The notes beneath the pieces were generated by a model. That model had not been told where the DNA came from. It did no database searches and was given only the letters and a program-made list of their open reading frames with translations. From the NCBI GenBank assembly GCA_030549175.1, contig JAUKUA010000004.1:1488001-1552000 (forward strand): a stretch of 64,000 nt of DNA. Reading direction: 5' to 3'. The stretch is from Lasiosphaeris hirsuta. Its lineage: Eukaryota > Ascomycota > Sordariomycetes > Sordariales > Lasiosphaeriaceae. Position numbers and translations under genes: made by a program. This document shows positions 1 to 11,860 of the stretch, in pieces (the first letter of the stretch is position 1; every line of letters begins with the position of its first letter).

Positions 1-2123
1 GCTCACACATTGACCCCAACGAGTTCGACCTAATGCTCTCCCGGTCTGTGCAATCAGGCGGTCCTATGCTCGAGCCCGAATCGTTTGAGTACAGCATGCT
101 CCGAAATACCCGCCGACAAGGGAGTCGCAGCCGGAGCCAGCGCCGGCAACGCCGGAGGGATTCCGCCGCAAGCCCCTATCCCGAGAGCGGAGCTGAGTGC
201 GGCGCTATCGCAGACATCGAGCATCAGCACCAACGTGACTATGAACACCGGCAGTCGCTGGACACAAAGCCACCGCACGAGGAGACCCCCCTCCTGTTCC
301 CATCCCCTTCGACCAGCTCCTCTTCTGGCGACGATGATATCGACCCCAAGGACACCACTGCTACTCCCTACCTGGGCGGCATCTCGCCCGCCCGGTTCTG
401 GACCCTCTTCCTCGGCATCATGGTCGCCTACTTTGTAGCCTGCTTCGACTCGACCATCATGGCCTCGTCCCACCCCGTCATCACATCCTATTTCGGCAGC
501 AGCAACAGTGCCTCGTGGCTGTCGACCGCCTTCTTGCTGACCTCGACCGCCTTCCAGCCCTTGTTAGGTGGCTTGTCCGATGCCGTGGGCCGAAAGGGGC
601 CCTACATTGCCACCATGTCCATATTTCTCATTTCCACTCTGTGGTGTACACTCGCTCAGAGTATGACAAGCTTCATCCTCGCCCGCGCTGCCTGTGGTCT
701 AGGCGCTGGCGGTATGATGACCCTGGGGAGTATTATCATTAGTGATCTCGTGCCGATCGAGTGAGTCTTCCTGTCTTCTGACGGTGGGTACCATAGCTGA
801 CAGCAAAACAGGATTCGAGGTGCCTACCAATCGTATATCAATATCACGTTTGGCGTGGGCGCCATGTTGGGTGCCGGGCTAGGCGGAATGATGGCCGATT
901 ATCTCGGATGGCGCTGGGAGTTCGGCGTTCAGATTCCGATTCTGGTCGTGTCGCTGGTCATCGCCGTCGTTACTATCCCCCACGATCTAGGTCTGGATGG
1001 CCGGGAAACGCAACCTCTGCGGGAGGCTATGAAGACGTTTGACTCCAAGGGCTCGATCTTGATGTCCACGTCGGTGACCTTTCTCATTCTAGGTTTGGTG
1101 TGTGCCCCTTACCTGTGCTGTACTGTAATAAATCTATTTCGCTTGCTGATCGTGCCACCACAGAGCCTTGGAGGAAATGTCGTACCATGTGCGTACTTTC
1201 CCCTAAAAACCTCGATAACTTCACTGACATGACGCTACTAGGGTCTCACCCCTATGTTGTCGGCTCCCTTACTTTCTTTGCCATCTTTTTCCCCCTTTTC
1301 CTCTACGTCGAAACCATCGCCACCAAGCCCATCATGCCGATGCATCTGGTCCAGCACTCGCCTCACATGAACCTCATCTTTTCCAACCACATTGCCGCCT
1401 TCCTCTCCAACGCCATCCTGTTTAACGTGTATGTGCCCCCCACCCCAACCCCTGAAACATCAACCGCAAACTGACGCTGACCCCTCCAGTCCCCTCTTCT
1501 TCCAAGGTGTCCTCCTGACTAGCGCCACCACCTCCGGCCTCCGCCTCGTTATCTGCTCCGCCGTCGCCTCAGCGGCGGGTACCGCCACCGGGTTCCTCAT
1601 CACTTACACGCGTCGGTTGAAGTGGCCCCTGGTAGTTGGAGCCATTCTCCTCTTCTTCGGCTGCCTCTCCCTCGCTGCTATGCAACGCGGCTGGCCAGCC
1701 ATTTTCTACCTCTTGTGTCTGGTTCCGGGTTCTGCCGGGCAAGGGTTTCAGTTCCCGGGTACCTTCATGGCTATCCTGGCCGTGGCCGACCAGCGTAAGC
1801 AGGCCGTCGTCACGAGCACATTGATTCTCTGGCGCAGCTTGGGGATGGTCCTGGGAGTTGCCGTCAGCTCACTGCTTGTGCAGAATGCTCTGTGGGGTTA
1901 TCTCGAGATGTATGTCTCCGGCCCCGATAAGGAGGCTGTCATTGAGCTTGTGCGGCAGTCGGTTGAGTCCATTCGTGACCTTGAGCCTGTCTACCGCGAG
2001 CAGGTCGTGCAGAGCTACGAGGCTGCGCTGCGGTTGACATTTTTGTTTTGCTCCGTGTTGGCTCTTATTTCGGTGCTGTTGGTGTTGCCAGTTAAGCTGC
2101 CGAGATTGGGGAGTCGCAAATGA
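1..2123 (+). CDS. MFS transporter, DHA2/Fnx1-Vba-like (5' partial)
   Basis: This is a multi-spanning major facilitator transporter. It resembles the fungal vacuolar basic amino-acid or multidrug exporters of the Fnx1/Vba type, but the substrate is an inference. Exons are <1-760, 812-1097, 1164-1188, 1242-1428 and 1490-2123; all phases agree across the four introns. The first ATG in the window is at 33, but the frame stays open to the window edge (it reads HIDPNEFDL before that Met), so the true start probably lies upstream. A polar, Arg/Ser-rich cytosolic N-terminus precedes the first TM (LFLGIMVAYFVACFDSTIM). The MFS loop motif follows as GGLSDAVGRKGPY, then GLGAGGMMTLGSIIISDLVP. About 14 hydrophobic segments are expected for this family. 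Exon 3 is a 25-nt microexon. The gene converges with cef1; the two stop codons are about 250 bp apart. Confidence 0.85.
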
Positions 2124-2369
2124 AGAAGCGAACAGACAACCGAGTATTAGTAGGCTAACAACAGTGAAAGAAACAAGTGGTAGGAGGAGGGGGTTTGTCG
2201 GGTCAGCGATAGTATATGTAACGAGTATGATGAAAAGACCTGGTCCCCGGCCATCGTCCATCAATGTAATGTAATTTCCCTTTTGCGCTCTGCTCTGCTG
2301 CTGCTGCTGCTGCTACCTACTATCTCAACACAATAGTCGTACAGCCTACCCCGGTATGCCAATGCCATT

Positions 2370-4772
2370 CTAATGGTACCCATTTGTCGTCGTCCCGTTG
2401 ACCGACAGGTCATCCAGCTCTTCCTTATTCCGCTTGTATAGCTCCTGCGCCTCTCGTTCCCTCGTGCTGACAAAACTCACTTCAGCGCGGAGCGACGCTA
2501 GCCGCCTCTTGATGGCCGCATCCTCCGACGTCTGCAGAATCTTGAAGCTGCCCAGCGCATTCCGCGCCTTTTCGAGCCCCTCGTGCGCCTCCCGTGCCTT
2601 CTTGCGCAGCATCTCGGCGCGCTGGCTGTATCCGCCAAGGTGTAGCTTCAGTTTCTTCTCCAGCTTGTTGCCCTTTTCAGCGGACTCGATCAGAGCCTCT
2701 ACAGCGTCCTATTCGCTGTTAGTCTGATTCAACAGCGTAGAGTTCAAGGGGTAACGTACTTCGAGCGCAGCCTGCATAGTGACCACTTGCTCCTCTTCGT
2801 CCTCGTCATCGTAGCAGCCAAGTCCGAGGAGCAGCGAGCTGCTGTTGCTCTTCTCCCATACAGCCTGGACCTCATCCGGCTTGGGCGTGCCTTTCATCTC
2901 CATCAAAATCTTCAGCCGAGCCTCTGCCAGGACCGCGTCGTCCATTTGTGGGAGTTCCACTGGCGGCGCTCTCGGCGCAGCCCCAGGAAGGGGGTACTGC
3001 ATTGCATCGTGGGCCATGAGGAGCGCGGCCTCTCGGGCGACGAGCGATGCGGCCGGATCCGTGATATTTGATGAAGCTTGCAGCAACGCGTTATAGTCAA
3101 CCGCGATCGGCCGAGGCAGCTGCTTCTGCATGACTTGCGTTCGCCTCTTGCGCTCCAAAAGCTCGCGAGCTTCGCGAATCTCCCGCTCCCGGCGATCACG
3201 GTCTGCGGCGTCCTCCTCCAGCTCCTCCGCAGTTTTCGTCTCTTCCTGATCTTCGGGCAGCTCGAGTTCCCAGTCTGTGTCCTTTGGTTTTGGCAGTGAA
3301 GCGAGGCCCTGCTTAAGTTGATGCCGGATGGACAGCTCGCGCATTTTGGCGTCGTTTGGTGTCCCGCCCACTGCAGACATCTCGTCGTCCGAGGCATTCA
3401 GAGCAAAAGTATCCCGCGGGGTGCGTAATGGGGTCTGGCCAACACGAAGAGGCGTAGCCCCAACGCCGTCAGCACCAGAACGGAAGGGGGTCGCCAGCGG
3501 GTTGGGTGTTGCTACAACCTGCTTCCGAGGGGCAACCGAATCGAACCCCGTAGAGCCTACTCCCTCGTGCAGTGGTGTGTTCTCTCCACCTAGTAGTGAT
3601 GATTGCGTCTGCGTCAAAGCCCGAATGTTGCGGATCTCGTTGGCGATATGGTCCTCCTGTGCCGGGGCCATCGGTGTTCGGATCGGCGCGTTGGTGTTTA
3701 GTGCCGAATAATCGCTAATTAGCCCTCGGGTGGCATCGTTTTCACTTTCCCTGGCCATCATGTTGGCCCGCTCCCCAATCATTCCCATCTTCACAATCTC
3801 CTCCAGCTCGCCCTCGCTGACCTGCGGCGACGGCAGCACCAATGCCCTCCGCTTGCTGCTTTGCTCGGCCTCGCGGATCTTTTGCATTTGGCCAGCCTTC
3901 AAAGCGGCCTGGAGCGATGCCGACGGCGCATCCTTCTCCCCCTTTCTTCGCTTCCGATCCGAATCGTCATCGGGATCCCCCTTGCGCTTCCCGCCTACCT
4001 GGGCCTTCTTTGGATCGAAATGGCTGCGCTGAAACTCATTTCGCTGGATTTCCTCATTCGTATCGAAAAAACCGGGAACGGGCTTCTTCTCGAATGGGAT
4101 ATCGGCATTGTAGTCCATCTGGCCCTTCTTCCGGGTTGTCACCGTGATATTGATACCGGCTGTCTTGAGCTCTCTGCGCTTCTGCAAGGCGGCCAGTCGC
4201 CGTGACTCTTCCTGCTGTCTCTCGCGGGCTTTCCGCTTCGCCTTTTTTCCTTGGGTATTCGCTAGACGCGCACGGGCTTCGCTCAGCATCTCTTTCTCAT
4301 CCTCGTCGAGATCGATCGTGTCGGGTCGGGCGGGCTTGGTCTCGGGATCGGGATCGAGCTCGCCGGGACGCAGACGGCGGACATCGTCGGCACTGGGGGC
4401 TTGAGCTTCGCCGCCATCAACACCCGTCAATCCCAGTGTGGATGCTTCCCTCTGCTCGGCCTCATCGAGGAGTTTTTGATAGCGCTCCAGACACTGGTTC
4501 GCGGTGCGGCCGACGAGTGGGGCGATGGTGCGCCATTGTGTGGGCATCAACTTGGCCAGGTGCAGCAGCTTCTCATCCTCCTCTTTGCTCCATTCAATCT
4601 TCTTGATGCTGGGGTCGAGCCATTCGTTCCATCTCGCCTTGCACTGCTTGGGCGTCTTGCGGGCGAGCAGCGACGACACGCGCGCCCACTGGTTCAGCCC
4701 GTATTTGCTGACTGACGCCTTGAGAATCTCATCCTCGATGTTTGTCCACACACCTCCCTTGACGACGGGCAT
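2370..4772 (-). CDS. cef1: Pre-mRNA splicing factor Cdc5/Cef1
   Basis: This is a core subunit of the Prp19-associated NineTeen complex, needed for spliceosome activation in the nucleus. Exons are 4772-2760 and 2708-2370 with a 51-nt intron, giving 783 residues. I chose the Met that starts [17 protein letters not shown] because it begins the conserved Myb domain; an in-frame upstream Met at 4922 would add an unrelated 50 residues. Two Myb repeats lie in residues 5-105 (WTNIEDEIL...WNEWLDPSI, then [10 protein letters not shown]...[10 protein letters not shown]). The conserved block with [36 protein letters not shown] follows, then a low-complexity middle and a coiled-coil C-terminus ([18 protein letters not shown]) encoded by exon 2. 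It is divergent from bre2, sharing about 600 bp of promoter. Confidence 0.96.
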
Positions 4773-5376
4773 CTTGTCGGTCGCTGTAGGGTATCGGTAT
4801 CCGGCGACGTAGTTGTGTTGTGCGGTGACGGGAGTTACAGCAGTCCAGAAAAATCCCAAAATTCCCAACCAGGAGCCAACCGCGACCTTCAGGCCGTGGC
4901 GCGAATAAGGCTGCAGACCCACTTTCGGTTGCTCTCTACTAATTGGTCGGAGCTTAGTGCAGCCACCGCAGCCTTCACCCCTGCCCCCCGCTACGCTCTG
5001 GACTTTTATGTCGCGTCGGCGCGGCTCAGAGGTCTTTTGAAACTGGAGCAGCAGCTATCCCACTTCAGTTCCTTGAGCTGTCGCCCAACATTATGCCGAC
5101 ACACAACACAACACGGAACCATGCATATTCTCTATGATTCCAGATATACAACTGCGCAGTCTTGAGAGAGATCTGCTTTATCCTCCTTTCTTTTCCTTTC
5201 CACACTCCCATTTCCACTCTTGCTCCGCTCCCACTTGCTAACAGCACGCCCCAGCGACGCTCACTCCGAACTGCGATTGACCTTGGACCGATCCCCGTCC
5301 TCCATTCGTCTTGTTTGCTGCAGCTGAGCAGCCCAAGCCTTCTTTCACCCTCACACTACATTGCATCATATCGACA

Positions 5377-7169
5377 ATGGCGACTAGCGCTGGCTCCCCC
5401 CAGGGTGATCCAGCCCCCCCTGCACCAGCTTTACTCGCTTCAGTTCCTCAAAAGCGCTCCCTGGAAGACGATCACAGCCCAGCTGTTTCATCTCCACTTA
5501 ATCCCGAGGTCAAACCGGCCCAGAAAGTACAGGTACAGGTCCCGGAGGAAGGTCAAGCAGCTATGTCGCGTGAGAAGCGTGCCAAAAAAGATTCCTTCAA
5601 GAAGCGCGAGGCCAAAGGCGCTGCCGCCAGCGGGCTCGACAGTTCAAGAGCGACGCCCGATCCTAAGTCGCATCGAGACCTAGGCCCCGGTGAGTTCGCC
5701 CCTTTGCGTTACAAGCTTGCGCCGCCCAAGCCGTCCGACTTTGAAGAGTCCCACGGCCCCGTCTTCACAAGTCATCACGAGGTGCAAGGCCCGGACGGCG
5801 AGACGATCGAGTTCTTCGAGACTTCTGAACAGTAAGTGAGGAATGGGAGGGATCAAGGCTAGATGCGTCGCTGGGACTAACAGTGTGATTCAGTGTCTTC
5901 AATAAAAAGAACTTCCACTACAGCCACTGCATTGCGGATCCGGATTTCTCGCACATGTTCTACTACCGTCAGACCGAGCCCGAGCCGTATGGCGCCCACA
6001 TGAGTTTCGAGGATACAGCGTCGCATATCTTTTTTGACCAAGCAGGCAGACATGTTACCTCGAACAAGGGCTTCAGAATGGCCCGGGCCAACACCGCGGT
6101 CCGAGAAGGACGCTGGTTCTGGGAATGCAAAGTAACGCGGGGTGTTCTGAAGGAGAGGGGGGAGGGTGACCCCGAGTCGCACGGCCATGTGCGTATGGGC
6201 TGGGCGCGGCGCGAGGCGTCTCTTGATGCGCCGGTGGGGTTCGATGCCTATAGCTACGGCATCCGGGACGTGGCGGGGCAAAAGGTGCATATGTCACGGC
6301 CGAAGGACTTCTTCCCGCCAGATGAACATATCAAGGAGGGCGACGTCATCGGGCTCGAGATCCAGCTGCCTTCCGAACGTCTGCACCGGAAGGTCGTTCT
6401 TGGGCAGTACAACCCGGCCGTCGACCTAGCCGATGAGGATGTGCACCAAAGCCCAGAGGCGGCTAACATTGTGCGAGACCGTATCCCGATTCGGTTCAAG
6501 ACCCATATATACTTTGAAAAGATCGACTACCACACCACGAAGGAACTGGACGACCTCATGAACCCGTCACCCATGGGCTCATCGGGACCAGTGGGCTCAT
6601 CCGAACCACCCAACGCCAACCATCCTATCCCCGCGCTTCGCACACTCCCCAACTCATACATCAAGATCTACAAAAATGGTGTGTTGATGGGCACCCCCTG
6701 GACCGACCTGTTGGCCTTCTTGCCACCAGCCTCCAAGCTCCTCCAACAGCCTGGCGGGCGCGAGGGCCTTGATGATGGGTCTTTGGGATATTACCCGGCC
6801 GTCAGTGTATTCCGAGGCGGTGCGGCTGAATTGAACTTTGGCCCCGATTTCTGGTATCCCCCTCTGGAATTCGAACGCAACGGGCAAAAATCAGAGGATG
6901 TTGATATGATTGATGCCGATGCCACCCAATCGGAGGCAGTGCAGGTGCGGTCTGTACCTGCATCAGGTGCTGTGCGGCCCGTGAGCGAGCGTTTCGATGA
7001 GCAGATCATCGAGGATATGGTGTATGACATCATTGATGAGGTTGGGTTCTGGATGCAGGATGGCGGCAAGGTTATTGACCGCTCCAGCAAGGACGACAAG
7101 GTCGGCGAGGCGCCGGGTTTGGTGCCTCTCGGCAGGGAGGAGATTAAGGAGCTTGTCCAGGATGATTGA
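5377..7169 (+). CDS. bre2: COMPASS (Set1) subunit Bre2/Ash2, SPRY domain
   Basis: This is a subunit of the Set1/COMPASS histone H3K4 methyltransferase, homologous to Ash2/Bre2. Exons are 5377-5831 and 5894-7169 (62-nt intron), giving 576 residues. The first 150 residues are Pro/Ala/Lys-rich and probably disordered. The SPRY/B30.2 domain starts around residue 205 (GFRMARANTAVREGRWFWECKV) and continues through HVRMGWARREASLDAPVGFDAYSYGIRD and GDVIGLEIQLP. A second conserved block is YIKIYKNGVLMGTPW...PAVSVFRGGAAELNFGPDFWYPP. The C-terminal helix EQIIEDMVYDIIDEVGFW resembles the Dpy30/Sdc1-binding motif of Ash2 (inference). A further in-frame Met at 5311 would add 22 residues; 5377 was preferred because the added residues look like untranslated sequence. 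Confidence 0.93.
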
Positions 7170-7373
7170 ATAGTCTCATCCGGAGGGGCAGGACCAATGA
7201 TACCCAGATTTAAATATTTCACGAATGAATACGAAAGCGAAAACGGACAAGGCTATTCGCGGGGTGAACTACAAAATCATTGCGTGACATGAATATAACT
7301 AGTTCTCGATAACCACTACCACTTGACCAGGAACCTAAGTAAACAAAAGGGGGTATCGTTCTCCTCTCTACAT

Positions 7374-8546
7374 CTATACCATCGCTGCTAGACTCTGCTT
7401 TGCCTCGGCAGTGACGGGCGTCGGCGGCTCCACGACGACAGGCACCAGGTTCGGCGCCGGGAGCGTTAGGTCGTCGGGGAGCTCCTCAATGCGATCCGCC
7501 CCGTCCACAACCGCACCGCCCTCCGTCTTCTCTTTCTCCAGCCGCACCTCACGGCCACGCTTGTGGCAATACCACAACACAAACAATAGCAAAAACAACG
7601 CCAGGCTCCAAATGACATTCGTCCCCATGAACGCCGGCCAGCGCAGCTTCAGCGCGTTCATGATGGCCTTGAGCATGCTGACTACCGCGCCCGGCTTGGT
7701 GACGAGGTCCTTGATGTTGCGCGGCGACAGCATCTTCTTAGCGGCGCTGGAGAAGCCGGCGCCCGCAGCGGCGGCGGCCTCTTGCGCGCCGAGGCTTTGG
7801 GATTCCGCCGCTGCGGCGAGGAGCTCCGGGGCGAGGGTGGATTGTAATTTTTCAGGGAGCTGGGTGACGAGCTTCTTGAGGGAGCTGGGGAGCTTCTCGT
7901 AGTTCTTGGAGAGCGTGCCGTCGCGGTCATCGAGGAGCGAGGTCAGGTCGTTGACGGCGGTGGGCACGCCGTTGACCAGGTCTTTGAGGACGAGGGTGAA
8001 TTTCTGGACGAGCTCGGCCGAGTCCTCGGAGAGGGAGAAGACCTTGTTGTTTCGCGCCGAAAGGTTGAGGTCGTCCAGCACCCGGGCTAAGTCGTCCTTT
8101 TCGCGGTCGGCTTCCGGGACGGGCACGGCAAGGCTGTTATTCTCCTTGGTGTCCTTTTTGCTCTTGCTCTTGCGCCGGAAGAGGGAGAGGAGCTGGGTCT
8201 TTTTACTACCCTTGGAGGCCTCGGTCTGGACGCGGACAAAGGACTCTGAGTCGCTATCCCAGGTCAGCTCGGGCGTTTTGGACCGCGGCGGAAGCGGGGG
8301 TTTGGTTCCATCATCATCGCCGTCGTCTCCGTGTGCAGACGGTGACGTCAGACGCTCTAGGAATGCCGCGTCGTCGTCATCGAGCAGCGGAGCGGGCTGT
8401 GATGGGCTTGCGGCTGCGGTGGCGGCGACGGCGGCGCTCGAGGCAGCCTCCTCTGACTTTGCGTCTTCAGGCTTCTTGCCCTCGATCTTGGCAGCCTTCT
8501 CGGCCCTGTTTCTTTTGTACTTTTTGTATGCGACGAACTCGAGCAT
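7374..8546 (-). CDS. Conserved fungal protein of unknown function with one C-terminal TM segment
   Basis: This is an intronless 390-residue ORF that I cannot assign to a function. It begins with a basic stretch (YKKYKRNRAEKAAK), then an Ala/Asp/Pro-rich acidic region. A basic patch (LLSLFRRKSKSKK) follows at residues 119-131. A helical Leu-rich segment (residues 150-240) contains VFSLSEDSAELVQKFTLVLKDLVNGVPTAVNDL. A single hydrophobic helix at about residues 311-327 (VIWSLALFLLLFVLWYC) precedes CHKRGREVRLEKEK and a 60-residue tail. The positive flank after the helix suggests the tail faces the cytosol. Codon use and length favour a real gene. It lies tail-to-tail with bre2 (about 200 bp between stops). 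Confidence 0.75.
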   Translation of the reverse strand: MLEFVAYKKYKRNRAEKAAKIEGKKPEDAKSEEAASSAAVAATAAASPSQPAPLLDDDDAAFLERLTSPSAHGDDGDDDGTKPPLPPRSKTPELTWDSDSESFVRVQTEASKGSKKTQLLSLFRRKSKSKKDTKENNSLAVPVPEADREKDDLARVLDDLNLSARNNKVFSLSEDSAELVQKFTLVLKDLVNGVPTAVNDLTSLLDDRDGTLSKNYEKLPSSLKKLVTQLPEKLQSTLAPELLAAAAESQSLGAQEAAAAAGAGFSSAAKKMLSPRNIKDLVTKPGAVVSMLKAIMNALKLRWPAFMGTNVIWSLALFLLLFVLWYCHKRGREVRLEKEKTEGGAVVDGADRIEELPDDLTLPAPNLVPVVVEPPTPVTAEAKQSLAAMV

Positions 8547-9031
8547 GGCTGCGGTCTCGATATCGGGGTTGCGGCCCCGTTGAATGTTGAATGAGGGAGA
8601 AACGCAAAAGCGTGGCGGGTGTCCGCGCAGCTGAATGGAATGAATTTATGGTGCTGCGTAGACGCGCGGTAGGTAGGACTAGCTCACGGGGCCGGTTTGG
8701 ACTTTGGTGTCTCACACAGGCAGTGGCCAATCCGACAAATCGAGTCCGCACTGCTGCTGCCCCAAGTCGCGACCCCGCGACGGAATGGGTGATGTCATCA
8801 CCCCTCGCAGCGAGGTGCGCACAGTTTCAGAGTGCAGTTCAAACTCCAACGTCGATTGGCTCAAAAGCAAAGCATATTGAAGCAAAAATAGAACCCCACT
8901 GATTTCGTTATTTCATACTTTCATAGGCTCATAGATGTCTACTAGCGCATCTGTTTCCTTGGGTATCATTGGTCCTCCCTGTATCGCTGCCCAGAGCGCC
9001 GTGTCTTGCCCGTCGCCCCTATTGCATATCG

Positions 9032-10042
9032 TCAATTCTCCATATCCTCGTCATCATCATCCTCTGCCGCTGCTTGCTGTGCCGCGATAGCATCAGCCAA
9101 ATCACTCCGCCTTCCACCACCGCTTTTCCGCCCCCTGCCTCTCTGAAACCCTGCCCGTGATGTAACAGCCCGCTCGCCCACAAAGTGTTTACCGTCCCAA
9201 GCCGTCTCACATTTGGGGCATTTTTTGCCCCTTCTTGTGCGCCAGTAGCCATCCTGGCAGATATCGTGGAGCCGTGCCACGCACTCAACTACTGCGCAGC
9301 GTTGGCCATATGTGACGATCTCCTTGCAGGCCTCGCAAAACTTGATATTTTGCCAATCATCTTCCGGGTCGTTGTATGTTTCGACAAGCCACGACCACAG
9401 CTCGACAAGTGATCGAGGGCTGAGGCTGTAAAACCCGTCTCGGCTCTTCTCAAGCCATCCCTCCGCCACCAAACTAGAAAGTAGTGAGAGCACCTCAGAG
9501 TGCTTGAGCCCACGGTCCGCTGGGGCAGCAGCGCCTTCCCCACTCTCGTTGTTTGCCCGCCCATTGGCACCGCTCTCGCGAGGACGCGGCGGTCGTGAGA
9601 CTTTGAGCGCTTGCCCCTCGTCAACAGCCATGACCTCCATCCGCTGGGAGTTATACTCCTCGAACATAGCGTCGAGCAGCCGCTTGATGTAGGCCATCTC
9701 CTCGGCTGTGTGTGTGGTCGCGATTTGCGTAGGGGGGTCGCTGTGGGCATTGATAAAAACCCAAACACGCTCACCAGCGCCGGCCTGGCGCCTTGTCAGG
9801 CGGATATCGAAGTCAAGCGCCTCAACAGCCTCCCTAGCCTGGCGGATGTATAAGCTGAAGTCATCCATCGTGATAGATGCTGGGTCGACGTGCTCGCCGT
9901 CCATGCTGATGGACTGTATCTCGGCGAGAACATTTTGAGCCTCGGGGAATGTCAGGGTGCCCCGTGCCATGAATGCTTGGAGAAAGGCTTGATTGGTGTG
10001 ATTGTAGCCAGCTGGAAGGGGGGGTTCCCACTCTTCTTCCAT
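9032..10042 (-). CDS. nse1: Smc5/6 complex non-SMC element 1 (Nse1)
   Basis: This is a subunit of the Smc5/6 DNA repair complex that pairs with Nse3 and carries a RING-like ubiquitin-ligase domain. From the Met of MEEEWEPPLP (10042) it has 336 residues. The N-terminal winged-helix region includes NQAFLQAFMARGTLTFPEAQ and FDIRLTRRQ. A second helical block is KHSEVLSLLSSLVAEGWLEKS. The zinc region spans residues 236-279: CEAC, RCAVVEC, LHDIC and CPKC, matching the C4HC3-like Nse1 RING. The tail is Arg/Gly-rich (FQRGRGRKSGGGRR) and ends acidic. The ORF is open for 102 further residues upstream, but that stretch has no family similarity and looks like 5' UTR; a short upstream exon cannot be excluded. 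Confidence 0.93.
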   Translation of the reverse strand: MEEEWEPPLPAGYNHTNQAFLQAFMARGTLTFPEAQNVLAEIQSISMDGEHVDPASITMDDFSLYIRQAREAVEALDFDIRLTRRQAGAGERVWVFINAHSDPPTQIATTHTAEEMAYIKRLLDAMFEEYNSQRMEVMAVDEGQALKVSRPPRPRESGANGRANNESGEGAAAPADRGLKHSEVLSLLSSLVAEGWLEKSRDGFYSLSPRSLVELWSWLVETYNDPEDDWQNIKFCEACKEIVTYGQRCAVVECVARLHDICQDGYWRTRRGKKCPKCETAWDGKHFVGERAVTSRAGFQRGRGRKSGGGRRSDLADAIAAQQAAAEDDDDEDMEN

Positions 10043-11860
10043 TGCTGCAACGTGGGATGGCGCTGTGTTTGCTGGTACGATTTGGACAACTAGCCAGCCA
10101 ATGTCAGAAATGACAAGAAATGAAGATAAATGCACGCCTTGCTGGTTTATGTTGAGGTGTGGTTGATTTGGTTCGCATTTATATTGGCTTGCCGAAGGAG
10201 ATACCGAAGGAGACTGAATGAACTGACTGAAGAAATTGGCGTTCGCGTCCGCAAGAGGCTCTGAGCGCGCAAAGTGGCTCGCGTCAGACGCGTGAACCTG
10301 TGCTTTGGCGCTGCGGGGCGCTTTCACGCACCAAGTGTGGGGAACCAAGGATGGAAGGAACGCCGCACCTTGTGGCCTCAGGTTATCGCTCTATCAGGCA
10401 CTCTCGTCAGGAGTAAAATTTCACTCCTCTCAACTCCCCAATCTGCTATTAGAGTGGGGTGAAGCAATCCCCAGGTTAGCATGCTCTCTATTGCCGCTCT
10501 GAGCACCGTTGCCCCTCCAGAGAACGCTTGCCAGGATCAGGCCAACTCGCTGACCATGCTCACCCACGTGTTATCCGAGCTTCCGAGAACCCCTGACCAG
10601 CATCCTCACCAGCACCTCCATCTAAACATGACTATCTGGATATAAACGAGAGGGGCAGGGCAAAGCCTATCAATGCAATATGATCTTCGCCTTCTTGAAC
10701 ACAGATCTGATCGCCGTTTAGCCTCCTGAGCATTCGCGAAATTGAGCCTCATCACAGGTATCATATGCATACACACAGAGCCAATTCCGGAGCATCGCAG
10801 GAGCAGCCCAACGACGCTGTTCTCAAGTGGGCGTGACCCCCGCGCCTCCCACTATCTTCAAGACTTCGACAGGAGAAGTATCATACTCGCACCTGAGGTA
10901 CTAGTCCACAACAACTATCAGCCTGGCTGACCTGCAGGCGAATGAGCTTCCCTTGTTGGCCGGTTGTGTTTCAGAGCCGACTGCATCTGCCAAGTCGTAG
11001 CCGAACACCGAGCTGCAGGACAGCAACTTACTGTACCTCTGACTAACCTTGCTTGGCTTGTCGGGTGCCATCTGCATACAAGCTCTATCTCTCCGCCAAT
11101 CTCAACTAGCCCCACCGTCCGCCGGCATCACCTACCACGTCGGACGTTCCATTAACCCCGGGGACCTAGCGGAGTGCTCCCAGCCGGGCTTAGGGCCGAA
11201 ATCCCCACTCCAGCATCGCAGTATTGTTCCTAGACCAAGCCCTTTTCTCCACTGCGTAGAGCCCAGCCCATCTGAACTAGAACAGCTGCTCGCTTCTTCG
11301 AGACAGCCACCACTGCTCGCTGCTCGCGCCTTCTCGTGATGGTTGCCATCCACATAGTGCTAGCCGTGCTCAGACCTCTCCTCCACGACCTCCACGACCT
11401 CGGTCATACCAGCTGGTGACTATGTATGAGCAGTGACGTATGAGCAGTCATGTATTACTTCCAGACTGCTGCCCGAGTAACTGAAGCGAGCTGGAGGTGT
11501 AAAGTCACCCCTGTGAGTCGCCCCCGCAGCTCGTTTGAGCATTTACCAGCCTTCCTATTCTGGGATGTTGCTACCTCCAGTGCCTCGACCGTTGTGCGAA
11601 GATGGTGGAAAGATGGTCTGCCGAAGGTGCTCTTCATCTATCTACCAGGGTGCTCGCCCGAACTCACAACCAGGTCAAATATTTACCCGGTCCATGGCCC
11701 CCATACCCTCCGACCCAAAAGAATGGGGAGGCGCACATGTTCCCGGTTTGGCACGTCAACTTGATAACCGCTGCCTTGCCGCGCTCGCCTTTGGCCTGTC
11801 ACTCCTGCCGGTAGTCTATCATACACCTAAGTCTGCCCGAGGACACGCCGCCGACACGAC
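10043..11860. other. Gene-poor intergenic region
   Basis: About 1.8 kb without a credible coding region; ORFs here are short and have no recognisable domains or splice continuity. It contains small local duplications, such as the adjacent CTCCACGAC copies near 11378-11400 and two TATGAGCAGT copies near 11425-11450. It separates nse1 from a damaged membrane-protein gene. I see no tRNA, long terminal repeat or transposase remnant in it. Confidence 0.6.

Noticed and set aside
2292..2318. CTG trinucleotide run
   Set aside because: Short microsatellite in the overlapping 3' UTRs of convergent genes; not in a coding region and not unusual for a fungal genome.
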